Source: Chondrus crispus
Taxonomy: Eukaryota > Rhodophyta > Florideophyceae > Gigartinales > Gigartinaceae
Direction: 5' to 3'
Assembly (NCBI RefSeq): GCF_000350225.1
Contig: NW_005179246.1
Coordinates: forward strand, 31,238-95,237
DNA length: 64,000 bases
Below are positions 1-10,151 of this stretch, piece by piece. The notes beneath the pieces were generated by a model, which saw only the letters and a list, made by a program, of their open reading frames with translations, was not told where the DNA came from and did no database searches. Position 1 is the stretch's first letter; each line of letters begins with the position of its first letter. The position numbers were made by a program, and so were the translations under genes.

Positions 1-251
1 AAGAATCTAATGAAGTATCAATGATGAGTTGACTTTTTAAACAGGCGTTTTGGTTTCGAAGATATCAACATAAAACGTTTTGAGGTTGGTCAAAAAAGGC
101 TCCTTTTTGGGCATTTTAAAAATGGCTGGAGAAGACGTGCAGATCTCACCAAACTCCACCCTTCCACAACGCAGAAGTTAACTGCCGTGTCGAGAGTATC
201 TTTTTTCCATCTTGTTGAGCTAGCACAAGTCGAGAAAAATAAGTTGAAAAG

Positions 252-289
252 TGACCTCATATGAGGTCAAATGGCCTCATGTGAGGTCA
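252..289. repeat. Palindrome pair downstream of sulfotransferase gene
   Basis: Positions 252-269 form a perfect 18-bp palindrome built on TGACCTCA. A second, imperfect version of the same CCTCAT/GTGAGG inverted repeat follows at 274-289. The pair lies about 95 bp beyond the stop codon of the minus-strand sulfotransferase gene. It could be a paired binding site for a dimeric regulator or a 3'-end structure; nothing here decides between them. Confidence 0.5.
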
Positions 290-381
290 TTTGTCACCTA
301 GACACTAGCGGTCTCACTCCGTCGTCGGTGGATCATGGTGCGTGTCTTATGTGTGCTATGTGTCCACGTGTATGGGTATCA

Positions 382-1542
382 TCACAGCTTTCGCTGCTTG
401 GATCCTACAGCCCTCTTTAGTTCATCGTAACTTTCAATTCCAAAAGTGGCCTTCATCTGCCGACGGTACTCAACGAGATACTTCTCTTTGATTTTCATTC
501 CGGTAAAACCTTCGCGGACAGCCGGCCTCACTTTTGACGCCGTTTCCGCTGTTCCAAACACCTTTGCGTCTAGGATGGACTTGAACCGATTGTCAGCACA
601 CATGTACTCCCGACTGCATCTTTTCACAACCGTATTCAAGCCGTCCTCCGTCAGTGTACGACCCATGAACGCGGCCACGCTCTCGGCCGCTGTAGCACAG
701 TCTTTGACGATGTTTTCGTAAAATAGAATCAACACGTTACGATGCTCCATCAAGTCAACCCAATCTTTTGTGTGTTTGAACCAGGGGCCCATCGGACCCT
801 TGTTCGGGTTATTTCTCGTGCTATATACGGCGTTGGCCTCTGAAGACCCAAATGCTCCAGAGCTCAACAACGTGGATGGCAGCAACCCGAGCAGGTCTCT
901 TTCCACGGTTTCATCGAAAACATCACGTTTCACAGACTCCTCACAAATCGAATGCCCATCTAAACGGTAGTTTTCAAAGGTGAAGTCTAGCCAACTACCG
1001 GGAAATTTCAGAGGGTCGCGCAAAACCACAACATGTTTCTGTCGTCGAATGTCAAAATTGTTGGCCGTGGCATGTGTCTTGAAAACGCGCGGAGAAGACA
1101 GAACAGGGGGTACGCCCATCTGCGGCATAAAGTCCAGCCACGGGGCCACCTCACAGATGTCAGCAAATTTGGTGCCAAATGGGTCTTGGGGCGGTGCCCC
1201 GCCAGTCGCCACCAGCACTTGATAGCATAGCTGTTGCGTTAGAGTCGTACCAGCTTTCGGAAACGTCGTAACAATAACATCCGTGGGGCTTGGATCGTAC
1301 AGATCCAGGCCAGTAGCCTTTGGGAACTTTTTCCGGTTCTGAGCCAACCAGGCAAACAGTTGTTTCGCATCTCTCAAACCCCGTACCTTTCGATCCATTT
1401 CATCCAACATGTTTTGGTTTCCGTCCGGAACGGATCTCTGGAAAGGGATCGAGATTGTTTGCATCTTGCTTGCAAAAAAGTTTGGTTGCGTTAGTTGATG
1501 AGGGACAATGTGAAGATGCGGCATTGGAGGTGAAGAACTCAT
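382..1542 (-). CDS. PAPS-dependent sulfotransferase (Sulfotransfer_1 family)
   Basis: The product (386 aa from the first ATG, at 1542) should transfer sulfate from PAPS to a hydroxyl or amine acceptor. Visible motifs: the 5'-phosphosulfate loop FPKAGTT at about residues 94-100; the acceptor-side RVFKTH segment; the 3'-phosphate-binding HVVVLRDP with its following serine at about 170-185; and a C-terminal RPAVREGFTG at about 339-348, equivalent to the family RKG..GDW signature. No signal peptide or membrane segment is evident, so a cytosolic enzyme is likely. The open frame continues 41 codons upstream but only to a TTG, so the ATG was chosen; internal methionines at long-ORF residues 47 and 68 are alternatives. 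Length is somewhat above the usual 300-350 aa. The acceptor cannot be predicted. Confidence 0.85.
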   Translation of the reverse strand: MSSSPPMPHLHIVPHQLTQPNFFASKMQTISIPFQRSVPDGNQNMLDEMDRKVRGLRDAKQLFAWLAQNRKKFPKATGLDLYDPSPTDVIVTTFPKAGTTLTQQLCYQVLVATGGAPPQDPFGTKFADICEVAPWLDFMPQMGVPPVLSSPRVFKTHATANNFDIRRQKHVVVLRDPLKFPGSWLDFTFENYRLDGHSICEESVKRDVFDETVERDLLGLLPSTLLSSGAFGSSEANAVYSTRNNPNKGPMGPWFKHTKDWVDLMEHRNVLILFYENIVKDCATAAESVAAFMGRTLTEDGLNTVVKRCSREYMCADNRFKSILDAKVFGTAETASKVRPAVREGFTGMKIKEKYLVEYRRQMKATFGIESYDELKRAVGSKQRKL

Positions 1543-1678
1543 GCCGACCAGGAACGGTGGCTTTGTTCTAAATGTTCTAACCGGCTTTCGTTCTACATCT
1601 ATGTCAGGAGCAGCTATGATAATTTTTATGGAATGATTCCGATGCTCTGTTTCGAAAGCCTGCAAAGATGCTTTGCTT

Positions 1679-2259
1679 CAATCGCAAGAGCTGTGCACAC
1701 GAGTTTTTGTGGCCCACAAAGTTCGTGGTGCCACGTGCTTGGGTCTCGAATTTCCCGTATTGCCGTGCTTGCCAGCAGGTGCAGTTTGGATTGCTTGTAG
1801 AGCGTCTAGAAGAGTAACGTCAGCATATTTTAACAATGCAGGCTGATCGCAACTGTATAAAGCTTGGAAGCGGAGAGGGACGAATTCAATGTCAAACGTT
1901 GAAACAATTTGCATCAAATGAAAAAGTTGAAATCAGAACAAGTTGGGCGAACAAATTCCATTCTTTTTGTTTCAATCGCAAGAGCTGGGCACACGAGTTT
2001 TTGTGGCCCACAAAGTTCGTGGTGCCACGTGCTTGGGTCTCGAATTTCCCGTATTGCCGTGCTTGCCAGCAGGTGCAGTTTGGATTGCTTGTAGAGCGTC
2101 TAGAAGAGTAACGTCAGCATATTTTAACAATGCAGGCTGATCGCAACTGTATAAAGCTTGGAAGCGGAGAGGGACGAATTCAATGTCAAACGTTGAAACA
2201 ATTTGCATCAAATGAAAAAGTTGAAATCAGAACAAGTTGGGCAAACAAATTCCATTCTT
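1679..2259. repeat. 294-bp direct tandem duplication
   Basis: The segment from 1679 is repeated almost base for base from 1973 (period 294). Visible differences are few, for example T/G in the early AGCTGTGC / AGCTGGGC word. The first copy begins 137 bp upstream of the sulfotransferase ATG, so the duplication occupies its promoter-side region. Small ORFs here are translations of the same duplicated DNA and are not called as genes. The near identity implies a recent event. Confidence 0.9.
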
Positions 2260-2599
2260 ATCAGATCAGTTATGGCACCTAGGCAGTGGCTGTCACATCA
2301 CACAATAGAGAGGCGGCATTTCTAGACACCATCAGCGCAGCACGAACCTGAGATAGAGAGCTTCGGACAAATGAAAAAAGAAATTTCAGCCCTTGAAGCG
2401 ATGTTTGTTACGAATATCAATGTAGAAGCGTATGCCTCCGGATGCCATCGTCCCAAAATACAAATAGGAATCGGTTCAAGATAGTAGCGGCTGCCTTGTG
2501 ACGCCATATACAGTGTGCGAAACGCAAATAAATACGCGAAACGCCATGTAGGATCTGAATCGTGAGAAGTTGGCCTGTTTCTCGGCAGTCACCAGGGCA

Positions 2600-2813
2600 G
2601 GAAGTGGACCTGCGTGTCGAGAAGAAGCGGTGATTCTGGATGCAGTTGTGGGATGAATACAGTCATAGTCATAGATGCAGTCATAGACGTCGAAGTGTGG
2701 GTCTTTATGACTGTATTCATCTCAGAGACGTCGAAGTGTGGGTCTTATAACTGTATTCATCCCACAACTGCATCCAGAATCACCGCTTCTTCTCGACACG
2801 CAGGTCCACTTCC
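2600..2813. repeat. Perfect 63-bp inverted repeat (foldback)
   Basis: The left arm, 2600-2662, and the right arm, 2751-2813, are exact reverse complements over 63 bp and are separated by an 88-bp loop. The loop contains a direct repeat of AGACGTCGAAGTGTGGGTCTT at about 2685 and 2727. It also has a second pairing option between an ATGAATACAGTCATA word near 2653 and its complement near 2706. A transcript would form a long uninterrupted duplex. It lies between the sulfotransferase and HemK-like genes. It could be a foldback/MITE-type insertion or a small-RNA hairpin locus. Confidence 0.9.
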
Positions 2814-3224
2814 GTTACAGTATGCGGTATGCAGTTCAATATCATATACAGGCTGGAATCGCTGCTCCGCAGCCGGTAGCTGACGAACGCATGCAGTAAT
2901 CGAGCATATGCAGAAACCCTGGGTGTTTCACAGAAAAACTTTGCTTTCTGATGCTATTTGAAAAAATGGCCAAGACTAACTGCATCTATCAGAGTGGACA
3001 CGTTGGAACCAATCACTCTAAGAACTCCATAGTAAACACTTGCCTTTCTCCCGCCCAAAACCACACTTGTACGACATCAACTGTAGCCTTTTCAACATAA
3101 ATACCCAACGTAAAACGCCAAGCCTACACTAGTCAACGCCGTCTGTGAATGTATCTGACTTCTCACATTTGATTACAACCGCCCACCTACCACAACGACT
3201 TCGCCTGACAGGTTGCACCATACA

Positions 3225-4175
3225 ATGTCTACCGCTGTAGAGCCAGCCTCTCACTGGGAAACTTTATGGGACCCCGTCAGAAAGAATGCCACCGTGGCGA
3301 CCGCTGTTCGTGCAGCAACGCTCGTCTTCAAGAAATGTGAATTAAAAGAAGCCGCAGCTGGTATATCCGACCCCGCAATGAACGCTGAAATGCTTGCTAC
3401 AGCCGCCTTCAGCGGCGTGAAATCCAGAGAGGATTCCCTTGCTGATAAGACGGCTGTGCTGCCTGTCGAGCTTGACCGCTTCGTCACTCTGTGTCAGCGG
3501 CGCAGCCGCGACCGCGAGCCTCTGCAATATCTCGTCGGTGAGTGGGATTTCCATGGTGTCAAGATCGCTGTGCGTGCACCAGTCCTTTTCTTGCGCCCCC
3601 CAGCAGAGAAGATTGTGGATCTTGCTTTGGAATACGCGAATCGTCCTGGAAAAAAAGGCATAAAAAATGAGTGCCACCTTCTGGATGGCGGATGCGGTAG
3701 TGGCGCCATTATCATCGCGATCCTGAGTAAGATGAAGAAATGGACTGGTGTGGGCTTCGATATCGCTGAGGAAGCAACCAAACTAAGCGAAGAGAACGTA
3801 GAACGTCACAAGATGACAGATCGTGTTAAAATCATGCAATGCACCATGGATGAACTACAAGATGAGCGCGTATTCGATATGTTTGTGGGATGCCCGCCGT
3901 ACGTTCCCGATAAGGATCTTTCTGATCTTCCGCCGGAAGTAGTAAATCACCAGGACCGGCGCGCTGTAACAGCCGGCACAGACGGTATGGATGTCATTAG
4001 GGAATTCTTGAAACATGCACCCCGTGTAGTACGCAGCGGTGGCCCTGTCTTTATGGAAATTTATCCGCCGCTCGCTCCCAAGTTAGAAGCTATACAGGTT
4101 GATGGTTTAGAATTTGTTCGATGTTACACCAACTTGCATGAGAAGTCCTACTATTATGAGTGGATTGTGCTGTGA
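3225..4175 (+). CDS. HemK/PrmC-like N5-glutamine methyltransferase with altered catalytic motif
   Basis: A 316-aa class I SAM methyltransferase resembling the release-factor glutamine methyltransferases (HemK/PrmC, organellar HEMK1). The N-terminal recognition region shows the family words EPLQYLVGEWDFHG and PVLFLRPPAEKIVD, the counterpart of the usual RPETE stretch. SAM motif I is LLDGGCGSGA at about 152-161. The catalytic loop reads VGCPPYVP at about 221-228: the invariant Asn of NPPY, which positions the glutamine amide, is Cys here. The open frame extends to a TTG at 3213, but the ATG at 3225 (ACAATGTCT) is the plausible start. No intron is apparent. Either the enzyme has a changed substrate or lower activity, or it belongs to a sister family. 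The fold assignment is firm; the substrate is uncertain. Confidence 0.8.
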   Translation: MSTAVEPASHWETLWDPVRKNATVATAVRAATLVFKKCELKEAAAGISDPAMNAEMLATAAFSGVKSREDSLADKTAVLPVELDRFVTLCQRRSRDREPLQYLVGEWDFHGVKIAVRAPVLFLRPPAEKIVDLALEYANRPGKKGIKNECHLLDGGCGSGAIIIAILSKMKKWTGVGFDIAEEATKLSEENVERHKMTDRVKIMQCTMDELQDERVFDMFVGCPPYVPDKDLSDLPPEVVNHQDRRAVTAGTDGMDVIREFLKHAPRVVRSGGPVFMEIYPPLAPKLEAIQVDGLEFVRCYTNLHEKSYYYEWIVL

Positions 4176-4999
4176 GATAATGGGCTAACGCGTTAGAGCG
4201 GAACTGGGATAAAGCATTAAAATGACTCTTGGACCAGTTGCGATGAAAGGACATGCATATCGAAGACCAGATCCCAGCTACGCAATGATGCAGCCCCCAA
4301 AGTCCAGAAACGGCTCTCCACGAAAAGGCGGTGATGCAGCTGGGTGAACAGCTCGAAATGTTATTGTTAACTCCACACAACTCGACTGATACTCTGCTTT
4401 CTTCGAAACCGTTGATCGGTTCTCTAAGTTGTAATGCGACATAATCCCACTTTACATAATGAATCGTACTACGAATTTACATGGCCGAATGACGCTTTTA
4501 AAGTTTAAGAATATCCTGCTGTGCGTAGTTACCCAGAGTAGTTCCTGGTGAGAAGTCATTAGAAAGAATTCTAAATTTATTCTTCGACATCCGCATTTCG
4601 GTTCGCGTCATTGTTGCATGGGCCTGGCCCGGTCGTAAAATGGGCTGCAAGAAATTGCTTTCTCGTCTTCTGGCCCGTTATTCACGCTAGGATTATGTAA
4701 TCTGTAGACAGCCAATGGCGCACTGAAGCATGCAGGATTCCCGAAATGAAAGACGATTCGAAAAATGACAGCACGGAAGCAAAATACTCTGGATCCGGTA
4801 CGGTAGACCTGATTGAGTTGGGCAAATGATGGTTACGTAATAAAGATGTTGATCTTGATTTCCTGTAGAATGGGACACGACGATGAAACGACCATGTCGC
4901 GAAAACAGGGGGCTGTGCTTGGACAGCCGGATAAGTTTACCTTGACCAACGGACCAACGCCGTGGTCGCCTAAAAACATAGAGAACACTGCGACATCTT
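4176..4999. other. Intergenic, no feature recognised
   Basis: About 820 bp between the convergent HemK-like and decarboxylase genes. Only short overlapping ORFs without recognisable motifs are present, and no repeats stand out. It probably holds the two 3' untranslated regions. Confidence 0.5.
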
Positions 5000-6781
5000 T
5001 CACCGTGTGCACACCCGCCTGGTCAAAACTTTAAGGATTTGAATCAAGTGGTCCATATGTTCCTTTGTCACATTAACGTTCATAGGGAAAGACTTTAACG
5101 CGAAAATCTCACTTTGAGTGACTTTGACGTCACCATCGGGATACTGCGTTTTGCGAAACCCGGAAGAGTAGTTACAGCACGGGGCGTACAATCCGTCAAT
5201 TTTTTGCCCGCTTCTCACAAATTCCCAGATTTGGTCTGCGAGGTCCTTTTGCAATGCGTTATGGCGGTCCAGCTCGGCGCGCGTTTTCTCGCTTGCATCG
5301 GACATCTCTTTTGCATATTGCCGTTCCGCATCGATGCCCTCCGGATAAACGCGAAACACAGTCACCAGCCCGCAGTCAGCCGCATTGCAGCACGTGATCG
5401 ATGGTTCAGATTTAATGATCGAGCGCAGATAGCGCGACATCTCTACGACGCCTCCGAGAATAACACGAAAGCCTGCCAATCCAAAGTAATTTAGCGTAGC
5501 CCATGCTGCAAGTGCTGGGGCAGCGGAGCGAGATACCTCTAAGGAGTACAAACCCGGATTGTATGGAGTGCGATTGTGGATGTAGGCAGACTTTGTGCGA
5601 CTCATAGTGCTTTCAAAGTGCGCGAAATCGCGGACCATGAACAAAGAGGTTGTGTACGGGGCCCAGCCTGTCTTGTGAAAATCGATAGCGATTGCATCTG
5701 CGTGCTGTATCGTTGACATTTTCTCATAGGTGACACGGAGAGCGTTGTTCACATCATGCGAGAACTGGAGGGGGTTGGCTTCAAAATCGTAGCCGCGAAA
5801 GGAGAGGAATGCCCAACCGGAGACGGAATCGCAATAAATGAGGGGCTTGTTAAACCCGGGGGGGTTAGGGTACTTTTCAACGAGTGCTGCCACCTTGTCA
5901 ACAGGATCAATTGCCATAGCGTCTGTGGTTCCCATTGTGCATACAATGGAGACGACCGGTATGTGGTCCCTCTGGCAAGCCTGCAAGCGAGCCTCCAAAT
6001 CGTCCATGTCCATCTCATTGTAAGGTTCTGTGGTTGCGACCTCGACGACAGATTCTGTACCAAGGCCGAGCCAGTCTGCAGTGATCTTGCTGGCGTAATG
6101 TCCCTGCTGAGAGCAGATAATGTTTACCCGTGTGGAGTAGAGGCCGTTTGTGCGGATGTCTCGGTTGCTCATCACTGAATTGAGTGCGTATTTGATGCCG
6201 TAGAGATAACATCCCGCTCCGCCATATGTGAAGATGCCGCCGGAATGAGCTGGATCCCATGCATCGATCAAGCGAGTGATCATTGCGATGCTTTCTTTCT
6301 CGGCGCGGATCGTGTTCCAAGCGCTATGCCCCGCGATGAAATTTTGGGACGTACAGTTTGCGAGCAATGCGGCGATAATGGCTGCTTTGTTTGGATGCGG
6401 GATGACGTTGAACTGAAAGTGAGGATGTGCTGTGTTGTTCATACCGTCGAAAAGAGCAACGAGTTGGGACACGACAGTGTCGAGGGGGGTGGTGTTCTCC
6501 GCGATGGTGGCAGCGGTCGTGGTGACATGAGATGCGAACTCAAGAGGGTTGCCGTAGAAGACGGGACAATCTGGCTTGTTGTGCTTCAATTCGTCGAGAA
6601 GAGCGAGGGCATGAGTGACTTCTGAACGGAAGGGGTCTTTCGGATTTGCGTAATAGCAAGGGAAGGCGTTTGTCATCTGTTGACGGAGACGAGCCCATGC
6701 TGGGCACTCCGTGGTCCTAGGGACATCACGGGGGCTACCGCTACTTTCGACGCCTCGATGAAAGTCGTTTTGAGCATCCAT
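5000..6781 (-). CDS. Group II PLP-dependent amino-acid decarboxylase
   Basis: A 593-aa member of the pyridoxal-dependent decarboxylase group II fold (glutamate/aromatic/diaminobutyrate decarboxylases). In order: a GGIFTYGGAGCYLY segment where cofactor-binding glycines sit; SQQGHYASK with the histidine that stacks on PLP; DLEARLQ and CTMGTTDAMAIDPV in the large domain; YCDSVSGW carrying the PLP-nitrogen aspartate; and DFHKTGWAP, whose lysine (about residue 370) is the Schiff-base residue. All key positions look intact, so activity is expected. The substrate cannot be read from sequence; the DFHK form, instead of DPHK, points away from the animal aromatic decarboxylases. The ATG at 6781 was preferred to an upstream TTG at 6841. 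The first ~50 residues are low in similarity to the fold and could be a short leader. No intron is evident. Confidence 0.85.
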   Translation of the reverse strand: MDAQNDFHRGVESSGSPRDVPRTTECPAWARLRQQMTNAFPCYYANPKDPFRSEVTHALALLDELKHNKPDCPVFYGNPLEFASHVTTTAATIAENTTPLDTVVSQLVALFDGMNNTAHPHFQFNVIPHPNKAAIIAALLANCTSQNFIAGHSAWNTIRAEKESIAMITRLIDAWDPAHSGGIFTYGGAGCYLYGIKYALNSVMSNRDIRTNGLYSTRVNIICSQQGHYASKITADWLGLGTESVVEVATTEPYNEMDMDDLEARLQACQRDHIPVVSIVCTMGTTDAMAIDPVDKVAALVEKYPNPPGFNKPLIYCDSVSGWAFLSFRGYDFEANPLQFSHDVNNALRVTYEKMSTIQHADAIAIDFHKTGWAPYTTSLFMVRDFAHFESTMSRTKSAYIHNRTPYNPGLYSLEVSRSAAPALAAWATLNYFGLAGFRVILGGVVEMSRYLRSIIKSEPSITCCNAADCGLVTVFRVYPEGIDAERQYAKEMSDASEKTRAELDRHNALQKDLADQIWEFVRSGQKIDGLYAPCCNYSSGFRKTQYPDGDVKVTQSEIFALKSFPMNVNVTKEHMDHLIQILKVLTRRVCTR

Positions 6782-7280
6782 CGAGCTGCCACAGGAACGA
6801 CCGAGGCTCCGAAGTGAGGAGAGATAGTTTTGTGATGCCAAGAACTAGTCTGATGCCTCCGACCACCGGTCGTGGCTGAGGCGACGGCGCCTTTATTTCC
6901 TACTGAGTAGATAGCGCCTTATTGGCATTGTCCTATTTGTACTGTGTCTTGTCTGGATGGAACCACAAGTTTCTGCCTGTATGTGCAGCGTTTTGTATTC
7001 ACCGTCTCTCCAGTCTATTGGACTTCCTTGATCCATCGTGCATGAGGCCATTCCGCTTCTCTAGTGTTGAGAGCCTGTCCCAACACAGCCATGCCTCTCT
7101 TGACACTGACATCAATCTCAACATCTGTGACCAGAATTTGAGGTTCTGCTCTACTGTAAAGCAACCTGCGGCCGAGGGTAACCTGTTTTTGCTGAATTGG
7201 AAGAAAAGTGTTAAGTCGAAGCTCGCACCAAATACCGAGGGTCCAATGCTCCGTCTGGTAAATTCACTGTAATGCTAGTA

Positions 7281-7404
7281 CTGCATCAACGTTTGCATCA
7301 ACGTTTGTTTTGATGTGAGTCTGCATCAACGTTTGTTTTGATGTGAGTCTGCATCAACGTTTGTTTTGATGTGAGGCTGCATCAACGTTTGTTTTGATTT
7401 GAGG
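7281..7404. repeat. 28-bp tandem repeat
   Basis: Four units of CTGCATCAACGTTTGTTTTG plus ATGTGAGT run from about 7293 to 7404, preceded by a partial unit. Each unit contains CATCAA and TTGATG, so each can form a small hairpin. It lies between the decarboxylase promoter side and the pogo-like element. It is a minisatellite without an evident role. Confidence 0.85.
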
Positions 7405-7693
7405 GTTCTGTCTGCCATTGATTTGTACAAAATTTGTACAAAATCAATACTGTAGCTTGCCAACGCAGAGGCAATTGCTACTGTGGATGCTGGAAATTCC
7501 AAGTTGCAAGTTGGCTCAAAGTTGGAACCGACCAACTTGAACAGTGGACCCCTTGTAAATTATTTGATCTGTCAGAGCCCGTGAGACTTTCTCCATAGAC
7601 GGAAGAAGTTTTGGCCATCAAAATGCTACGATTGTGATCGTACTCGACTACAGTAGTGGGTTTTCGGGCTCTCATTTATCATACATAACATTA

Positions 7694-8243
7694 CAATGGG
7701 GGTCTCTTAATTAGTGCACTTTTAGTTAGTGCATATTGGACTTTAATGCACCCTCCGATAGCTTGGCACGACTTTGTACAGCTGTACACGTATGTTCACG
7801 GGAGCACAATAGTCGTCCCCGTCCGTAGAGAGCGGGTTCCATTCTTTTACAGATCCCAGCAACCTTATGCATCTTCGAACAACTAATCACACAATGAGCA
7901 CAACTGAACCAGCATCTAGGGCGTCAAGAACCCGCCTTACCCTTTCGCAAAAAGAGGAGGTGCTGCGGCGACTTTCACAGGGTGCTCGGCACGTCGATTT
8001 GCAGCGTGATTTGAACTGCTCTCCAAGATCGATATGCAACATCAAGGCTCAAAAGAAACACATCCAACGTTGAGCCGTGTCTATTATGAACACACGAAGC
8101 GTCAGCGACGGCAGACGCTAGTAACGGAACATTTCGTTGCCCCGTAAACTACTTTTTAGCGAGCCCTTTAGATAAAGCACATTGAAGATAGTGCACAAAG
8201 AATGCGCATGGCACGGGGGTGCACTAATTGAGGGGGTCGTCTG
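7694..8243 (+). mobile_element. 550-bp pogo/Tigger-like mini-element
   Basis: The ends are inverted repeats. The left end reads CAATGGGGGTCTCTTAATTA then GTGCAC; the reverse complement of the right end reads CAGACGACCCCCTCAATTAG then TGCAC. Both are flanked by TA (7692-7693 and 8244-8245), the target duplication of Tc1/mariner-pogo elements. TTAGTGCA-like words recur just inside both ends, as expected of transposase-binding sites. The only coding content is a 68-aa helix-turn-helix ORF, so the element is non-autonomous. The assignment rests on end structure plus the HTH type. Confidence 0.75.
7867..8073 (+). CDS. Small CENP-B/pogo-type helix-turn-helix protein
   Basis: A 68-aa ORF whose residues ~20-65 read like the N-terminal HTH of pogo/Tigger transposases and CENP-B: RTRLTLSQKEEVLRRLSQGA, then HVDLQRDLNCSPRSICNIKA. 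No DDE catalytic domain follows; the frame simply stops. It sits wholly inside the 550-bp TIR element. It may be a truncated transposase, or a retained DNA-binding protein able to bind, and perhaps repress, related elements. A second in-frame ATG lies at 7894. Confidence 0.55.
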   Translation: MHLRTTNHTMSTTEPASRASRTRLTLSQKEEVLRRLSQGARHVDLQRDLNCSPRSICNIKAQKKHIQR

Positions 8244-8245
8244 TA

Positions 8246-9070
8246 ATGTTAACATTGGGAAGCGTAATGATATGGTAATTATGACTCGAGGGGCTCAACC
8301 CGCCCATGTGCTGATGCGTAAAGGAATCTGCTAATGTTAAAACGTTAGCAACAACGTTTGATTCTGTTCCAAAAACATAGGATTACTTATTTTTTCGTTA
8401 CCGTAGTCAAAGTTACTATACAAGCACGCGACTCACAATAGCAAACAGCCAGATGGACATCGTTTTCTGTCCGGAGACCGACCGAAAGGGGCGGTCCGGA
8501 GGGGATTTTGGTGAAGGGTAAAATGGTGGTAAATAGGGTTACCTTAAAGCGATGGGGAAAAGCGGCAGCCTATTGCCTCAGAACCGCTACAGAGGGTGAG
8601 CACGGTCAATGGACGGGGTTGTCGGGTTGATGGTTCAGGTGATCGAATGTGCTGAGGTCAAAGACGAGTAGCGTCTTCGACCTGGCTTTATAGTCTTATT
8701 GACTCTACAATAAAAGTAGGCGCACTACCATAAAAGGGAGGTTGCGCCACCCACGAAATGTGTCCAAACGGTTACACCCTACAACAGGTAGAATTGTAGG
8801 TGGCACGTAGAATTGTAGGTGGCACGTCTTTAAGGGACTCTATCGTTGATAGCTAAATGTAGCCCACATAATCCCTGAATTGATATTGATAACAGAGAAG
8901 TGTGATATCTACTGTATTCAATAAGTCTAACACTTCCCAAACTTTTTCGTGACATATGTCATGTGTTCACGAATTGCGATTGATCCACTGCTCTATAGGA
9001 TGTGTAAGAATTGACCGTTGTATCATTTCGATCAGTATATCACTTTTCTTGACCTTGGTCAAAGAATCTG
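8246..9070. other. Intergenic, no gene seen
   Basis: About 825 bp with no ORF of note. An exact 19-bp tandem doublet (GTAGAATTGTAGGTGGCAC) occurs near 8788-8825. Otherwise nothing is recognised before the LTR at 9071. Confidence 0.5.
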
Positions 9071-10151
9071 TGTAGTGCAATACAGGGTTCTACAGGGGGT
9101 GAAGTGAAAGGAAAATAATTAGAGATGACAAGTAGTCTGGGATGGGGGACACACGTGTGAATAATTGCACTGTTTTAATTTTTAATTGTTTTATTTTATT
9201 TAGTTAATTAGTTGGCATTAATTTGGCTGACATTAGATTAGATCTAGGATCTAGCGCCGCGAGCTACTGTAGCGGCTCTGGCGGGGCGATATATACCTTA
9301 GCCCACTGACCACCAAGTCAGTAAAGGTGCCCGAGTTGCCAGAGTTTGATATCGCCTTGGTCGAAGTCCGTCTTTTACAAGACATTCCCTTCTACTCTAG
9401 CCTACGGTATCCTTTGCGTTCGGGGGTCCCCTTCCTTTTTCCTTTATTTGGCAATCAAACCCGAGTTGCCAGAGTTTGATATCGCCTTGGTCGAAGTCCA
9501 TCTTTTACAAGACATTCCCTTCTACTCTAGCCTACGGTATCCTTTGCGCTTGGGGGTCCCCTTTTTCCTTATTAATTTTCCTTTACTTCTCTATCCTAAT
9601 TTCTCTTAATCTTGAGTTGGTCCCACCTTGTAGGATTGCGATCCGCAGCGTGACATCATTAGCCATCGGGCTTCTGTTTTGGTGCACCAGTGGTGCTTTT
9701 GTCAGCGTTGGTTCCATCGGAATCTGGTTGCGACCGATCCGATGTTGGTACTTTGCCATCCGGCAGTACGACGGTGTAGCTCTGCTACGTTTTATTCTTT
9801 CCCGACAGGCTACGTTGCGAGGTCCCGGTCGAGGACCTTATCAAGGGTATAAGGTGTACAAGGCGCTCTTTGAGCATTGGATCTACGACCCATCGGACCA
9901 AGTTTACCTAGACACCCTTCCGAACTCGTCGAGCACTTGCCTTTACAAGTCTCTACCCCCATTTACCGATCCCGGGCTGGGCCCTTCTCTTTGCCCCCCC
10001 TATCAGGGATCTGAGCTACTGTGGGCCGCAAACCCGCTTAAAGAGGACAGGGAGCTTCGAACACTCCGTAGCGCTGTGCCGTTGGCAGTTGTTGTTGTTT
10101 GTGTTGGACCGTCGGGCCTTGGTCTCTGCCTGACAGGAGCGTTGCACTACA
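9071..10151 (+). mobile_element. 5' LTR of gypsy family 1, plus orientation (1,081 bp)
   Basis: Begins TGTAGTGCAAT and ends TTGCACTACA, an LTR-type TG...CA pair with terminal inverted repeats. It aligns throughout with the reverse complement of the LTRs at 12764-14411 and 26061-26946. A TATATA at 9290-9295 occupies the same place in all three and is the likely promoter. A 130-bp segment (9330-9459) is duplicated in tandem at 9460-9589, downstream of the TATA. A primer-binding-type sequence follows at once. Confidence 0.85.

Noticed and set aside
1678-2211. Two identical 79-codon minus-strand ORFs
   Set aside because: They are the same stretch read twice across the 294-bp tandem duplication, without motifs; the plus-strand ORFs there are equally good.
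6922-7272. 116-codon plus-strand ORF upstream of the decarboxylase
   Set aside because: Opens at TTG, has no motif or compositional signal, and lies in the decarboxylase promoter side.
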